From positions 1,488,001-1,552,000 of the forward strand of contig JAXQJY010000026.1 in NCBI GenBank assembly GCA_037042185.1: 64,000 nt of DNA. The letters are read 5' to 3'. This document shows positions 35,301 to 45,838 of this stretch, piece after piece. The notes under the pieces were generated by a model. That model did no database searches and was not told the DNA's origin. It worked only from the letters and a program-made list of their open reading frames with translations. Every line of letters begins with the position of its first letter. Position 1 is the first letter of the stretch. Origin of the DNA: Sordariomycetes sp. S80-01Y (lineage: Eukaryota > Ascomycota > Sordariomycetes). A program made the translations under genes and the position numbers.

Positions 35301-36114
35301 CCCTATTGACCTGTCCCTCGCCCTTGCTCAAGGATTCCACAATGCACCCAGGCTGTACGGCGACGACACGGTTCGCAAACCAACCCGCATCACGGGCTTT
35401 AAGTCCGGTCTTGTTGCTGCCAGGAAAGAATTCGTTTACGGAATTTACGACGCCTTCACTGGTCTTGTGCGCCTTCCCATTCGCGGAGCAAGACAGCGAG
35501 GCGTGCCGGGCTTCGTCAAAGGCTGCGGCATGGGCCTCATCGGCCTTGTCATCAAGAACCTGTCTGCCATAATCGGGCCTTTCGGATACACTGCAAAGGG
35601 TCTGGTCAAGCAAGCCAAGCGACGCAAGTCACCTTCAAAGTTCATTCGAAGAGCTCGGATCATCCAAGGGCAGAGGGAAGCACAGGCTATCTCTCCGCAG
35701 GAGAGGAAGAGATTGGAGAAGGACGTTGTGGAGGGCTACCACATCATGCGCGATCTTTGTGACGCCATCACGCAAGAGGAGCGCATGCGTGGCCTCAGGG
35801 GCCAGCTGGACAGGGTGCTGCTCGACACTGGCGCCCTATTTGAAGACACCGAAATAGCCGCCAGGGCGCTCAAGGCCTTGAAGAAGGGCGAGAGCTTGGA
35901 GACTGTCATCAGGCCGCCGGGCGAAGAACCAAGACGCAGCTGCAGACTCTCCGACAGGGTCAACGGGAGGAAGGGCTCGAATAAGGAGAAGGATGGCGTC
36001 AAGGTGGACAGGGAGGGGCGCACTACGAGGGTGGTGAGACGGTGGAAGCGCGACAAGGGTGGTAATTTGAAGTCTGAGAGGGTGGACAGTGACATGACGA
36101 CCGCGAGCTCTTAG
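32335..36114 (+). CDS. UDP-sugar sterol-type glycosyltransferase with VPS13/ATG2-like C-terminus
   Basis: 1259-residue intronless protein; the start is the first of two adjacent ATGs (MMTSSPSHHRRRN). Residues 1-350 are disordered and charged. Residues about 370-800 are a GT1/GT28-type glycosyltransferase of the UDP-glucose:sterol glucosyltransferase group: LNIVIMVIGSRGDVQPFLKI, a mid-domain IANPPCFAHIHCAEALGVP, GEPPIYIGFGSIVV, and the donor-binding CVIHGGAGTTAIAL with FFGDQHFWGKMV. It lacks the GRAM-PH modules of Atg26. The C-terminal part (about 985-1100) has TASAIAMAPIDLSLALAQGF, GIYDAFTGLVRLPIRGA and GFVKGCGMGLIGLVIK, resembling the C-terminal lipid-binding repeats of VPS13/ATG2. The tail is basic and Lys/Arg-rich. 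Likely role: glucosylation of a membrane sterol or lipid at a membrane surface (inference). Catalytic family is firm; substrate is not shown. Confidence 0.88.
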   Translation: MMTSSPSHHRRRNSTSASDVYDHARLDRATINDLPDAHEHRAGALRDSDEAPTDPGFVPSGETSPVLLKGPSSGRMREGMGQDEVSNEGVWRDEEKLVNGIDEHDKGKDKAETDQSEPAPDSSGEETDHDDEARDQFHPPRKSKTLPATLDRVRSAAAGRRAPPVPVLQRVKSAASGHRNVPPRARPSATRDWQTEIGSRRSRASAPYRPPQRRAGTSYLNTALWSRCDNEYQSSESSDEEQETVPCADAWAQKQADEGKAKREVKKQEHQQKRKDEMLGGADADDRYRRFLVGNEHYQTKGKVKKDGRLRITVNETAGTGYIAKALGAAIHKMKPVKDGEQPFRAKATDGAKLSPASSFSTRDLEPRPKLNIVIMVIGSRGDVQPFLKIGRILKEDYGHRVRLATHPAFREYVERDSGLEFFSVGGDPSELMAFMVKNPGMIPTLETVRAGDIGKRRAAMAEMFDGFWRACVNATDDEKDKQNLKMMGAKDPFVADAIIANPPCFAHIHCAEALGVPLHLMFTFPYTPTQAFPHPLATVKKSNVDPGYTNFISYPMVEMMIWQGLGDLVNDFRVKTLGLDPVSTLWAPGATYRMHVPFTYLWSPGLVPKPSDWGDYIDVSGFVYLELASSFTPPDDLTAFLDAGEPPIYIGFGSIVVDDADRFTKMIFEAVDKAGVRALVSRGWGGLGSTETPDNVYMLDNTPHDWLFPRVKACVIHGGAGTTAIALKLAKPTMVVPFFGDQHFWGKMVSSAGVGPEPVPYKNLTVDKLAEGIKYCLTEEAQTASNKIAESIEREGDGAHNAVNAFHRHLNLRGPSTMRCSFLKDQIASWQPKNTHVKLSPLAADILVDAGFLSWRKLRLLRHQEWNDFEGPGEPVTGIASSLTHTVGNTFKGVGGVPVKLAKTGSRYHRRLSKKRQKRKIAASAASQTPASGDSADVETGGLDQSPSMADLNNSLQATRTTTNDIREEFHHDVTAGVGLTASAIAMAPIDLSLALAQGFHNAPRLYGDDTVRKPTRITGFKSGLVAARKEFVYGIYDAFTGLVRLPIRGARQRGVPGFVKGCGMGLIGLVIKNLSAIIGPFGYTAKGLVKQAKRRKSPSKFIRRARIIQGQREAQAISPQERKRLEKDVVEGYHIMRDLCDAITQEERMRGLRGQLDRVLLDTGALFEDTEIAARALKALKKGESLETVIRPPGEEPRRSCRLSDRVNGRKGSNKEKDGVKVDREGRTTRVVRRWKRDKGGNLKSERVDSDMTTASS

Positions 36115-36339
36115 TTTCGCTTGGTTTTGCAGCTTTGGGGGCGTTTACTCTTCCTGGGCCAGTTATAGTCTGGTGGGATATTCAGACGGCCGTTATAGCG
36201 TGGCGTTAGAATTCCATTGCTTGGATATTGGTTGGTGATAGCATGTACACTAGTCATGAGAAAATGAGAATGACGAAAAGCATTTTGGCTTCAATTTCGT
36301 ACCAAGTCTATATGCAATGTGGGTATCATGTGTATGCTC

Positions 36340-37407
36340 CTATCGCCTCCTGTCGCGGTCGTCGCGATGTCTGTCCCTTCGTCTATCATCGTCTCGTCGA
36401 CGGTCGTCATACCGCCTGTCATCCCTCCTACGCTCATAATCCCTATGCCCGTCCCTTCTGTCATTCTTCTCGTCCCGGCCGCCGTCCCCCCGCCTCGCAT
36501 CGCGCCTCTCCCGCTCCTTCTCCTTTTCCCTCTTGTACTCATCCAGTCGCGGCCTCTTCTTGCTCCCCTTCTGGCCCCAGCCGCCGAGCTCCTCGTCGCC
36601 CTTCAACTCCTTGGCCCCCAGGCCCAGCCGCGCCGGCCGCTTCCTGACCTCCTTGTATCTCATCGTGCCTCGCTCCTTGCCGTCCCAGCCCATGCCACGG
36701 AGCAGGGCGGCGCCAAACTCCTCGACGGGCATGTCCTCGTAGTCCGAGAGAGTGGAGGCCTCGCCGGTGGCGGTGATGTCCCGCTGGTAGGCGTCACTTT
36801 CGCTGGGGATGGTGTGCTGGGGTTTGTCGGAGGGTTGGTTGAGGAGGGCGAACAGTGCTTCCTTATCTGGGTCATCGGGGGCGGCGAAATCCTCTTTCGT
36901 GATCACGCGTCCTGATTCCTCCGTCTTGACGACAGGTTGTTCGTCATCATCAGATATAGGCTCCTTCTTGACATCGTCCTCGGGCTCGGTCTTGACCTTC
37001 TCCTTCACCGACAGACCCCATTTAATCCCGCTGTCCTGGTCCGCCTCTGCCCTTTCTGGCTTCGCGAACCCGTTCTCCCCAGCACCCTGCTCTCTCCCTG
37101 GCAGGCCGCTCTTTTGCCTCTTCTCCGCCCTCCAGTCCTTGTTGGGCTGCTTCGCAATAACGTATTCCTTCTTCACCTCCTCTTTTCGGCTGCCGGTCTC
37201 AGCCCCATCCGCGCCGAAGCCTGTGATCTTTTCCTGCTTTCCATGGCCATCAGAGTCGGAATCTGAATCGCCGCCGAACGGGTCGGTGCGTGGGCGCTTG
37301 CCGAGGGCGGAAGGTGGTTGGGATTTGCCTGGTTTTGAGGAAGTGGGCTTGGCCGGTTTGTTGGAGGAGAAGGATATCGCTATGCGTTTCGGAGCGTCAG
37401 AGGACAT
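36340..37407 (-). CDS. spp2: Spp2/GPKOW-type G-patch pre-mRNA splicing factor
   Basis: 355-residue intronless nuclear protein. Spp2 binds the DEAH helicase Prp2 through its G-patch and is needed for spliceosome activation before the first splicing step. The signature is DMPVEEFGAALLRGMGWDG (about residues 222-240), the G-patch_2 motif, followed by RPARLGLGAKEL. The N-terminus MSSDAPKRIAISFSSNK is typical, with the KRIAISF motif shared by GPKOW/MOS2 proteins. The last 65 residues are almost entirely Arg, Asp, Lys, Glu and Tyr (RRDDRRYDDRRRDDD), an RD-type tail common to splicing factors. The middle is acidic/Ser-rich and probably disordered. Divergent from vid21. Confidence 0.92.
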   Translation of the reverse strand: MSSDAPKRIAISFSSNKPAKPTSSKPGKSQPPSALGKRPRTDPFGGDSDSDSDGHGKQEKITGFGADGAETGSRKEEVKKEYVIAKQPNKDWRAEKRQKSGLPGREQGAGENGFAKPERAEADQDSGIKWGLSVKEKVKTEPEDDVKKEPISDDDEQPVVKTEESGRVITKEDFAAPDDPDKEALFALLNQPSDKPQHTIPSESDAYQRDITATGEASTLSDYEDMPVEEFGAALLRGMGWDGKERGTMRYKEVRKRPARLGLGAKELKGDEELGGWGQKGSKKRPRLDEYKREKEKERERRDARRGDGGRDEKNDRRDGHRDYERRRDDRRYDDRRRDDDRRRDRHRDDRDRRR

Positions 37408-38643
37408 TTTCGCTTTGCTTAGAACAGCGAACCGGGTGGTGGTGGTGGTGGAAGATGATTTTGAGGTTGGAGATGCGAAAAGCTGACAAGACGTCAGAGC
37501 GGGATGCGCTTGGGTGGGTGCCTGCCGTGCCTGCTTCGATAGACAGAAACACTGGACACATTGTGGTTATCTAAAGGCGTTGAGTGTCGTCCTTTATGTC
37601 GTCTACGAAACAGACCAATAGGATGTATTCCAAGAAGTGGAGCACTGCAACATATCGCTGCGAGTTTACTCCGTGCTGCACAAGATCTGGCTGAGGTGAC
37701 TTACAAAGTCCCAGCGTGTGAACGAGGACTGAAATCCAACATGACGGATATCATGCAACGGAGGCCTGAGTTGTGAGTATTGGGCTGCATTGTAGTTTCC
37801 TTGGCTACTGCCAACGCGGCGCCCCTTCAATAAAGAGAGATAAGGAGATTGTCACGTGATCAGAACGCCCCTTTCATCGGGGCTACTTTGATCAGAAACG
37901 GTCCTTCTGACAACTGAGTCGCATGTGCGCATTCTGAACCATTATTTTTTAGAACCATAAACAAAGATCAAGACATGCCTAAGCGCAAGATGCGCAAACT
38001 TTCTTCTGCTAGAGTGCGCGTTATTGAAGCGGTCATTGATGGAAAAGCAAGGAAATGAGCCAATCAAAGGACATCCGCACTAAGCTCCTCTGGGAGTAGA
38101 TCAGAGCATAATGCCGTTAGCGTGATCTTCGCCAAGTGTAAGAGTCCTACTGTGTTTGCAGAGCTTCCACACCGTACTTTTGGCGCGCGGTGGCGCCGAA
38201 GTCAACCGAATCAGGCCCATGTCGGGCCGCCAACCTCCTGAAGACACAGTGCGCGTCCTCTCCTAGACTGGCACCCGCTGCTCCCGGTTCCGCCCTTTTC
38301 CTGCCACCATTGGCACTGTCCCCTCATTCCGTCGTCACCATTACAATTCACACCCATTTTTGCCCGTTTCCAGCCGGTCGATCAGACGATTGAACCCCTC
38401 AGACACCTGGAGCGAGCGAGGCGCCTGTGAAACCCCCCAAACCGTCCGCCGCCCGAAAATTTGACTCCATCACAGGCGACATCAGTTTGATCCCCTTCGA
38501 AAAGGCCAAGCGAGAAATCCATCAAAACAACGCCCTCCACGCTCCCTTCCATCGCCTCTCACGTCGGGGTCCATCTCTGCCAGCTTCTCAATTGCCCGGT
38601 CCATCCGTTTCGGCTGCAAACGGATGTCGCCGCCGTCGATGCT
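37408..38643. other. Intergenic: divergent spp2/vid21 promoter region
   Basis: 1.24 kb with no supported gene. A seven-codon upstream ORF at 38624-38647 overlaps the vid21 start by four bases. The segment 37850-38100 looks AT-richer than its surroundings, by eye. Confidence 0.6.
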
Positions 38644-38647
38644 ATGA
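38624..38647 (+). promoter_or_regulatory. Upstream ORF overlapping the vid21 start codon (ATGA)
   Basis: ATG at 38624, seven codons, TGA at 38645-38647. The stop shares ATGA with the main ATG at 38644-38646, an arrangement suited to termination followed by re-initiation. It acts only if the transcript starts upstream of 38624, which was not tested. Confidence 0.5.
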
Positions 38648-41600
38648 ATGAGGGCGCCGAACGCAAAGATCTGTCGAATCTCCTCATCTCAAAGAGAGGA
38701 CAGCACGAGTAAAAATACCCTCATGCGACGGAGCGATTTTTTCTCTATCGTGCGATGTAATTTTCATGGCGCTAACATCCTGCAGTGCAATTGTAGCTGC
38801 GCGCGACCAGAAGCTCCGCGAGCTGTTCGCGGTCGCGTCCTGCGGCCATGGCCAGTCCCACGATGGCCTCGCAAATGCGGACGCGCAGCCTTCGACGCAA
38901 GCCCTGGAATACTTCCTGCAGGCTAATGATATTTTACAGTACGTGTGGGCGATTGATTTAACTAATTTTCGCACTCTGCGCAGCGCGTTTGCGGTCGCGT
39001 TGTTGTGTTGTCGTCGCTAATCGTGTTTGCAGAGAAAACCAGGACGGCACCAAGAGGAAACTCAACGAACATACGATCCCCCAGAGACCCAGCCTGCCTC
39101 TAGATTTGATAAGGATATCGTTGCAGACTCTTGGCTTCGCTGCGCAACCAAACTACCCGGCGAAAGGCGAGGGTTGGCGACGGTCGTCGTCCCCGGCGCA
39201 GAACAAACGACAGAAGACATCCCCGGCGAACGCGACCGTCACGCCTGCTCCTCTCGCCCCCCAAGCTCAACCTCAGCGATCGAACGCGACACCGACGCCT
39301 GCGATCTCACCCGTACCGACTCCGAAGCTGCCGCCAGCCGCCGCCGCCGCGTCTCCCAACGTTCCTGTCGCGAAACAGCCGTCACCCGTTACGGCCCCGG
39401 CTATCGCGCCCTCACCTTCCACCAAGAACGATGGGTCTGCAAAGTCACCCACGGATGCGGCTGAACGAAAAACGGCGCAAGTTTCCTTTCCTCCTGGGAC
39501 AAAAGGGTCGCCATCCACCGAAGCTTCGAACGCGAAGAAGCAAGACGACTTATCGACGACAGAGCCGACAAAGTCAGATGAAACTACTGCGGCGGACGCA
39601 TCGGAGCCGCCACGACCCGCAGATGCCGCATCTTCTCCTGAGTCAACAGTCCCAAGCGCGACCACACCCGCAGTTCACGATGGCTCGTCGACAGACACTA
39701 GTCCTGATCATGAAGCAGCGCACTACGAGCATGGAGCGAAGGTAGAGGCACAGCCGGCGCCAGGCGACCAAGAACCCAAGGAGGATGCAGAAGCTACTCA
39801 GCCTGAGGAGACGAAGGAGGTGGTAGAGTCGCCAGAGGATCAACTGCTGCAAGAATCGAGTGCGGCTGCCGCAACGCCGGATGCAACAGCTCTGGCTTCG
39901 AGGAAGGATGAGCAGAACCTGGCTGAGGCAGTGCAAGGGTCGCCGCAAAGACCGTCGGAGGCTGAGGAGCCTAAGAGCGCAGGTCCAGATGTGACCAAAT
40001 CCGTTGAGATACCCGACAGCCGCGAGGACAGTCCTGAGCGTATGCAAGTCGATGCGCCTGTGGAAGCAGTTCCTGCACCCGAACCCAACCAGGTTTCTGC
40101 TGGTCAACGCTCCCAGACACCAGTGGTCTCCGAGCCCGCGCCGGTTGAGACGTCCAATGCGCCTCAACGCGCTGTGACAAGGGTTTCGTCAGGTGCCATG
40201 CGGGCAAGATCCGTCAACGAGATCGTAGGAGGGCCTTCGCGACAGACCACTTTGGAACGGCCAACTCCTGCTGAGGGCCAGGAAAACCAGCTCACACCCA
40301 TCACTCAAATGTCACAATCTCCAACCAGGAGTCGGCCGATGTCATCGGGACGCAAGGATCGTCCGAAGGGAGCCGTCTCGGCTGTTCTCTTTGGCAAGCA
40401 GCCCAAGAAGCTCGACGACAGGTCAATGGTGGAAGCTTCCAAGGAAGCGATTCACCCGGCTGACGATTACTACACTCCACTCTTTATTCAAGGATTCACC
40501 AGAAGCTCCAGTTGGATGCAACCGCTGGAGAAGTTACTGTACACGGCGAACAAGACGATCGACTCGTCAGATGCGAATCTGGCGATACAAGATCACCAGG
40601 CATGCAAGCTGTTGCACAGAGTCTACCATCTCCAAAACAGCGATAAATGGTCGCTACGTCAGCCGAAGCGGTGCCCTGAGCCCACCCGTCAACCAGGTCA
40701 CTGGGATGTGGTCGTCAAGGAGGTCAAATGGATGCGGACGGATTTCAGGGAGGAACGCAAGTGGAAGAGAGCTATTGCGAGCAAGCTTGCCCAAGCTTGT
40801 GCCGACTGGGTTGCTGCGGCGCCAGAGGAACGTCAGGAGATGCAAGTTCCGGCTATCATCCCGCCCAAGATTACTGCCGACGTTGCTATGGAAGAGGCGA
40901 CAGTAAACGACGCCGATGAATCGACGCCCGAGCTTATCCCAGGTGACGCAGCCTCACCACAAGTCGCGGACGAGCTCAACGAAGTTTTCCCTGAAACGGT
41001 TTCGCCATCTCAGATCTTCACACTAGCGGAAGACGATGTGGTCTTTGGCTTGCGGAAGACACCTGCTGCGTTCCAGCTCTTGGATGAGTTGCCGATGTAT
41101 GGCCCGCCGTTGAAGGTCCCTAAGGTAGACCCAATTGCGCCCGAAATCGATCCGGATGCACACTGGCGCCGCCCTGCCTTACCCCTGAGCAAGTATGTCG
41201 AAGGGCCGATGAAGCTTGTTACAGACAAGATTCCCAATTTCAAAAGCCGCTACTCGTATTCTGACGAGGAATCCGACGATGAGGTCGACGGTTACGTCGG
41301 CGAGCAAGTGTCTCATGCCATTCTGCCTCCGCCTACGGATGAAGTCGCTCTCTTCAGGCCCAGCAACAGACATATTAGGGATCGCTTGCATGCTGGCCAT
41401 CAGTTCAGACCACCTACTGAACATGTGATGCCCTTGCAGAGCTTCTACGAAAACAGGTATCCCTCGATGTGGACGCAAGTCGAGGACGACGAGCTACGCA
41501 GCCACGTGCGACAGTACAGCTACAACTGGCCTCTCATATCCTCGTTACTTAGCAGCAAGTCGATGCACGCCTCAGGAGCCGAGCGAAGGACACCATGGGA

Positions 41601-43135
41601 GTGCTTTGAGCGCTGGATCCAGCTGGAGGGCCTCCCATCCGACATGCAAAAGACAGCGTACTTCCGCACGTACAGCGGCCGCATCGATGCCGCGTCGAGG
41701 ATCATTGCTCAGCAGCAGATGGCACAGCAGAATGCGACTGGCCAACCGGCGAGGAGACGCCCGACGGTGCCCTGCAGGGTCGAACGACGAAGGCACAACA
41801 GGCACCTCACTATCCTGGATGCGATGAGGAAGCTTGCCAAGAAACGTGAGACGCAGGCTCAGAAGCAGGCCGCTGCCGCAGCACAGAGCGCGCAAACCAA
41901 GAAGCCCAACGACCCAATCATCCACAAGCAGGCCAAGACACCCGCGGAGTTCAGCCGGATTCGTGCGGATAGGGACCAAGCACTGGCAGAGAAGATGGCG
42001 CAGATGGCCGGTCAGAACGACCCACGGCGCAGAGTAAGTGATGTCGGACTCAAGGACGGAGGACCAAGCTAACAGCTAGTACTAGGCTGCCATGATGCAA
42101 CAAGCCCGACCAGGACAGCCAGGACAGGGCCAGGCACCAGGCACTCCAGGCACCCATGCCGTGCAGAATGGCCAGCACCCCAACGGCAATGGCAACGGAT
42201 CTCGACCTGGCACAGGCAACAGGCCTCCACAGGCTCGCATGCAAATGCCACAGAACGGCATGCAGCCGAACCAGCAGCAGATGATGCAGGCGCAGATGCA
42301 CAACCCAGCCCAGATGGCGCAAATGCAGCAAATGCAAGGCCAGCAGGGAATGCCCATGCAAGGTCACCAGCAGCCACAGCCTAACGCCCAGATGATGCTT
42401 CAGGCTCAGCGTATGGCACAGCAGCAGAGGCAAGCCGTCCAGATGCAGCACGCTCAGCAACAACCACATCCACAGCAGCAACAGATGCAACAGCAGCAAC
42501 AGCAAGGTGGCGGTACTCCCCGCCCCCCCAGCGCACACACCCAACATGGCTCGCCACCTCCCATGAATGGCGTCAACGGCGCCAACGGGATTGGCATGAA
42601 CATGAACGGCGTCAACCACCAAGCCTTCATGCAGAACAACCAAGCTGCCATGGCCGCCTACCAAGCCGCCGCCGCCAACGGCCACACCTCCCCTCCGCCC
42701 AACATGTACATGGCTCAGAACAACGCCGCATCACCCTCCTCGCGCCCCATGCAGATGCCCAACCTACAACAACAAGTCCTCCAGCTGGAACAGCACTTCA
42801 AGAGCAAGAACCCCAAGCTCACCAACGAACAAGCCCGCAACCAGGCCATGAGCCACATCAGCAGCATCCTGGCCCGGCAGAACGCCATGAACTCCGCGGC
42901 GGGCGTCAACGGAGGACAGCAGGCCCAGCACGCAGGTCTCGCGGCCACGGCGAACGTGGCCGCCACGACGAGCCCGCACCAATATGCAGCTATGCTTAGA
43001 CAACATCAGCAGCAGCAGGCTGCCCAGCAGGCGCAAGCCCAGCAAGCCCAGCAGACGCCCAACGCTAGCAGCCCGGGCCAGAGCTCACACCATAGGCAGT
43101 CCAGTGAGGGTGCCACCCCCGGTGCGGTGGCTTAG
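38644..43135 (+). CDS. vid21: Vid21/Eaf1, NuA4 histone acetyltransferase scaffold (HSA and SANT domains)
   Basis: 1422-residue nuclear scaffold of the NuA4 acetyltransferase. Four exons: 38644-38708, 38786-38938, 39033-42033, 42086-43135. The short first exons are supported by reconstruction of the conserved start DAIVAARDQKLRELFAVA and ALEYFLQANDILQENQ across both junctions; branch site GCTAAC in intron 1. A long Pro/Ala/Thr/Glu-rich disordered region follows. The HSA domain is at about 630-666 (VVVKEVKWMRTDFREERKWK), where actin-related proteins bind. The Myb/SANT domain is at about 885-945 (QVEDDELRSHVRQYSYNWPL to ECFERWIQLEG). After about residue 1075 the protein is Gln/Met-rich, largely encoded by the last exon, as in other fungal Vid21. 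The overall order matches the family. Confidence 0.93.
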
Positions 43136-43613
43136 CCGCCATCACAGCAGTCGATGATGACTCTGGCTGCGGCAGGTTAAGGGCTCGCAACCTGAGACGA
43201 AGAAACGAGCGCTAGTCGGACGTTCCAGAAGGCAGCGACGGACATGAGGGATGAAAGGAAAATAGCACTGTAAATATTAATGCCAGGCTCCGACGGTTGT
43301 CGGGGCTCTCTCAACTCCACGGGTCTATCCCCCCTTTGCTTCATTCGCGGTGATATTCAGCGTGATCTCGTAAATTTGCATCATGATTGAAACTGTCTAT
43401 AGGTGATGGGGAGAGCAGAAACGCCAGCCCATGCGCATGCGGAAAATCCCATCTCATCGCATGCATCTTGTCGTCCTCCTCATATACATGACATGACATC
43501 TTTCAAAGAAAAACAAACAGTAAAGCTAAAGCTTCCGTGCCAGAAACCGAGCACACAAGGACGAATAGAAACGGCAGCAAAGGAACCCCCAATTTCTACG
43601 TCTCCTCACTCGT
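43136..43613. other. Intergenic between convergent vid21 and nhx1
   Basis: 478 bases holding two 3' flanks. No gene or repeat beyond short GCATGC/CATGCGCATG-like stretches around 43430-43465. Confidence 0.6.
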
Positions 43614-45838
43614 CTAGCTCGGTCCACCGTTGCCATTGCCGCCGCCTCCTCCCTGGTGTCGGCCCCCGTCTCCGTGCAGCAGCAGCTTGGGCTTGATGTA
43701 ATCCTCATCCAGCTGCCTGAACAGACCCGCCGGGTCCTCCGCCGCCCATAGCTGCCTGATGGCGCCCGTAGCGGTGAACTGCGTGGCTGGGCCGGAGGAC
43801 TCGCCGGTGGGTGCCATGAAGGCGCTTCCCTCTCCGGCTCCTGCTGCTGGCTGGGGCGAGGCCCTGGGCATGGGGGATCGCCTCGCCGGGGGAGGCAGGT
43901 CGGAGGTGTCGATGTCGGAGTCCAGGTCCGAGCCGGTGTCGCCTCCTGGACGGCCTAGCAGATCCGTGCGCTCAAAGTCACCGGCCCTGCTGTTCTTCCT
44001 GCTCAGCGCAGCCCTCGTGGCGGGTGAGTTCGAGCCAGAAACGTAACTTGCGCTCCTCACCGGCCCAGCTCCGCCGTCGATGTTGCTCAACGGCACGGTG
44101 CCGTTCCCTCTCCTCTGGCCGCCCGGGTTGAAGCCGATGGCTGATCCCGACCTCTTAACTTGGAGACCGCTGCCGAAGTTCTCAATGTCGAATTCGTCGT
44201 CCGAGTCGATCTCTTCGACGACGCCGGTGCGGATCCCAAGGATCTCCAGCATACGGGCAGTCGTGCCGCCAAAGATGATGACCGTCAAGACAACGACCAC
44301 CAGAACGGTCGCGCGCAGGGCGTATGAGTTCTCTCCCGTTAGCAGAGCGGCGAGGGCGACGCCGACTGCTCCGCGGAGACCGGCCCAGAAGAGCATGGCC
44401 TGGTAGTTGTAAGGAAGCTCGTCGTCGACTTCCAGCCCTCGGCGTCGAGCGCGGTACTTGATGAACCAGTTGATGGCTCTGGACAGCGGGAAGACTGCGA
44501 CCCAGCGCGCGACGCAAACGCTCAGAATGGTGACGATGATGAGCGGCGGCTGGAACTGCAGGGCGTTGTCGGTGAACAGCGCGAGGCCAAGGTAGATGAA
44601 GATGAAATTTTCAGACAGCTGGGACATAACCTGGAAGATGAACTTCGTAGTGAGCTGGGTGCGGCGGGACATGTTGAAGTACGCGTAGTGTTTGAGGGTT
44701 ATGCCGCAGAACAGCAATGAGACGATACCTGATCCTGTCAGCTGTGCTCATCGCGCACAAGAACTCATTCGAAGGAGTCTGGGGCGGCAAGAGGGACGCA
44801 GACTTACCAGACATCTGCAAACCGTGGGAAAAGAAGTAGGTTGCGTAGGCGATGAGGACGATGAGGCAGCTCTCGATCTGCGGGAACCGCCTGACGTACG
44901 TAAACTTCAACAACAGGGCCGTTCCCACACCGACGATAACGCCAATCATCAAGCTGCCGAAGAAAACGATCAAGAAGATGCCGATACCCTCGAAGAAGCT
45001 AAGGATGCCGTAGGAACCAGAGTCACCCTTGTTGTACTTTTGCGCCGTCTCGAAGATGACAATGGCGATGGCATCGTTGAGAATGGACTCGCCAAAGATG
45101 ATGGTGTAGAGCTTGGGATCGACCTTGTACGTGTTGAAGATGGCCAGAATCGTGACGGGGTCGGTGGCAGAGAGCGTTGCGCCCACGGAGATGGCGTCGA
45201 CAAAGTTCATATCCAGCGTTCCTGGGATCAAGGTGAAGAGCCAGAGGATCAACCCGATGACGACGGCAGACAGGAACGTGCCGGCGAAGGCAAAGGTAAC
45301 AATGATGCCAATGTTTCTGAAGAAGTTGGCCTGGTGCAGCTCGTACCCGCAGGACAGAATGATGGGGGGCAGCAACAGGTTGAAGAAGATCTGGTAGTCG
45401 AAGCTGATGAGGTTGCGGATCGAGTCGCCCGGCGTGATGACGAGGATGAGGCCAACGGTCATGCCGGCGAAGATGGATATGACGGTCTCGTGGATGGCCG
45501 TTACTTTCTTCTGCTGGAGGAGGTAGGACGTGAAGAAGGCGACGATGAGGAGCATGATGCTGATGAACAGGGCCCAGGCGGCGAACAGTTCCTTCTGGGC
45601 AGAATCACCCTCTTCGCAAAGTTAGCATACATTCATCGCACAGAGCTCGAGAGGTCGTCGTTCGTGGAAAGGGCGCTGCTCGCGTGCGTACCTTCGGGGT
45701 CGGCGTCTTCTTCGTCGCTGCTGCGGCCTGTAGCTGGAGGTTAGCTATGACGGTGACGGTGACGGGCGACAATGCCAATGGACGCGACGTACGGAAGACC
45801 TCCATGCCCAGCTGGGCGAGGCCCTTGGACAGCGACAT
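43614..45838 (-). CDS. nhx1: Endosomal/vacuolar Na+(K+)/H+ exchanger (CPA1, NHX type)
   Basis: 668-residue antiporter in four exons: 45793-45838, 45692-45733, 44808-45611, 43614-44728. The first two exons are only 46 and 42 bases; joining them gives MSLSKGLAQLGMEVF, an acidic SSDEEDADPE linker and the first TM. Hallmarks: FFNLLLPPIIL (amiloride-type site), ATDPVTILAIF and FGESILNDAIAIVIF (ion-binding Asp and the NDA motif), SGIVSLLFCGITLKHYAYFN across intron 3, SENFIFIYLGLALF, and FWAGLRGAVGVALA. About twelve TM segments are followed by a roughly 230-residue cytosolic tail rich in Ser, Gly and Pro. Nhx1-type exchangers set endosomal/vacuolar pH and ion content. The phase chain is consistent across all three introns, so the model is strong. 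Confidence 0.94.

Noticed and set aside
44692-45744. 350-codon open frame on the plus strand opposite nhx1
   Set aside because: Asp/Glu/Gly-rich antisense of transmembrane codons and it crosses three nhx1 splice sites; a shadow.
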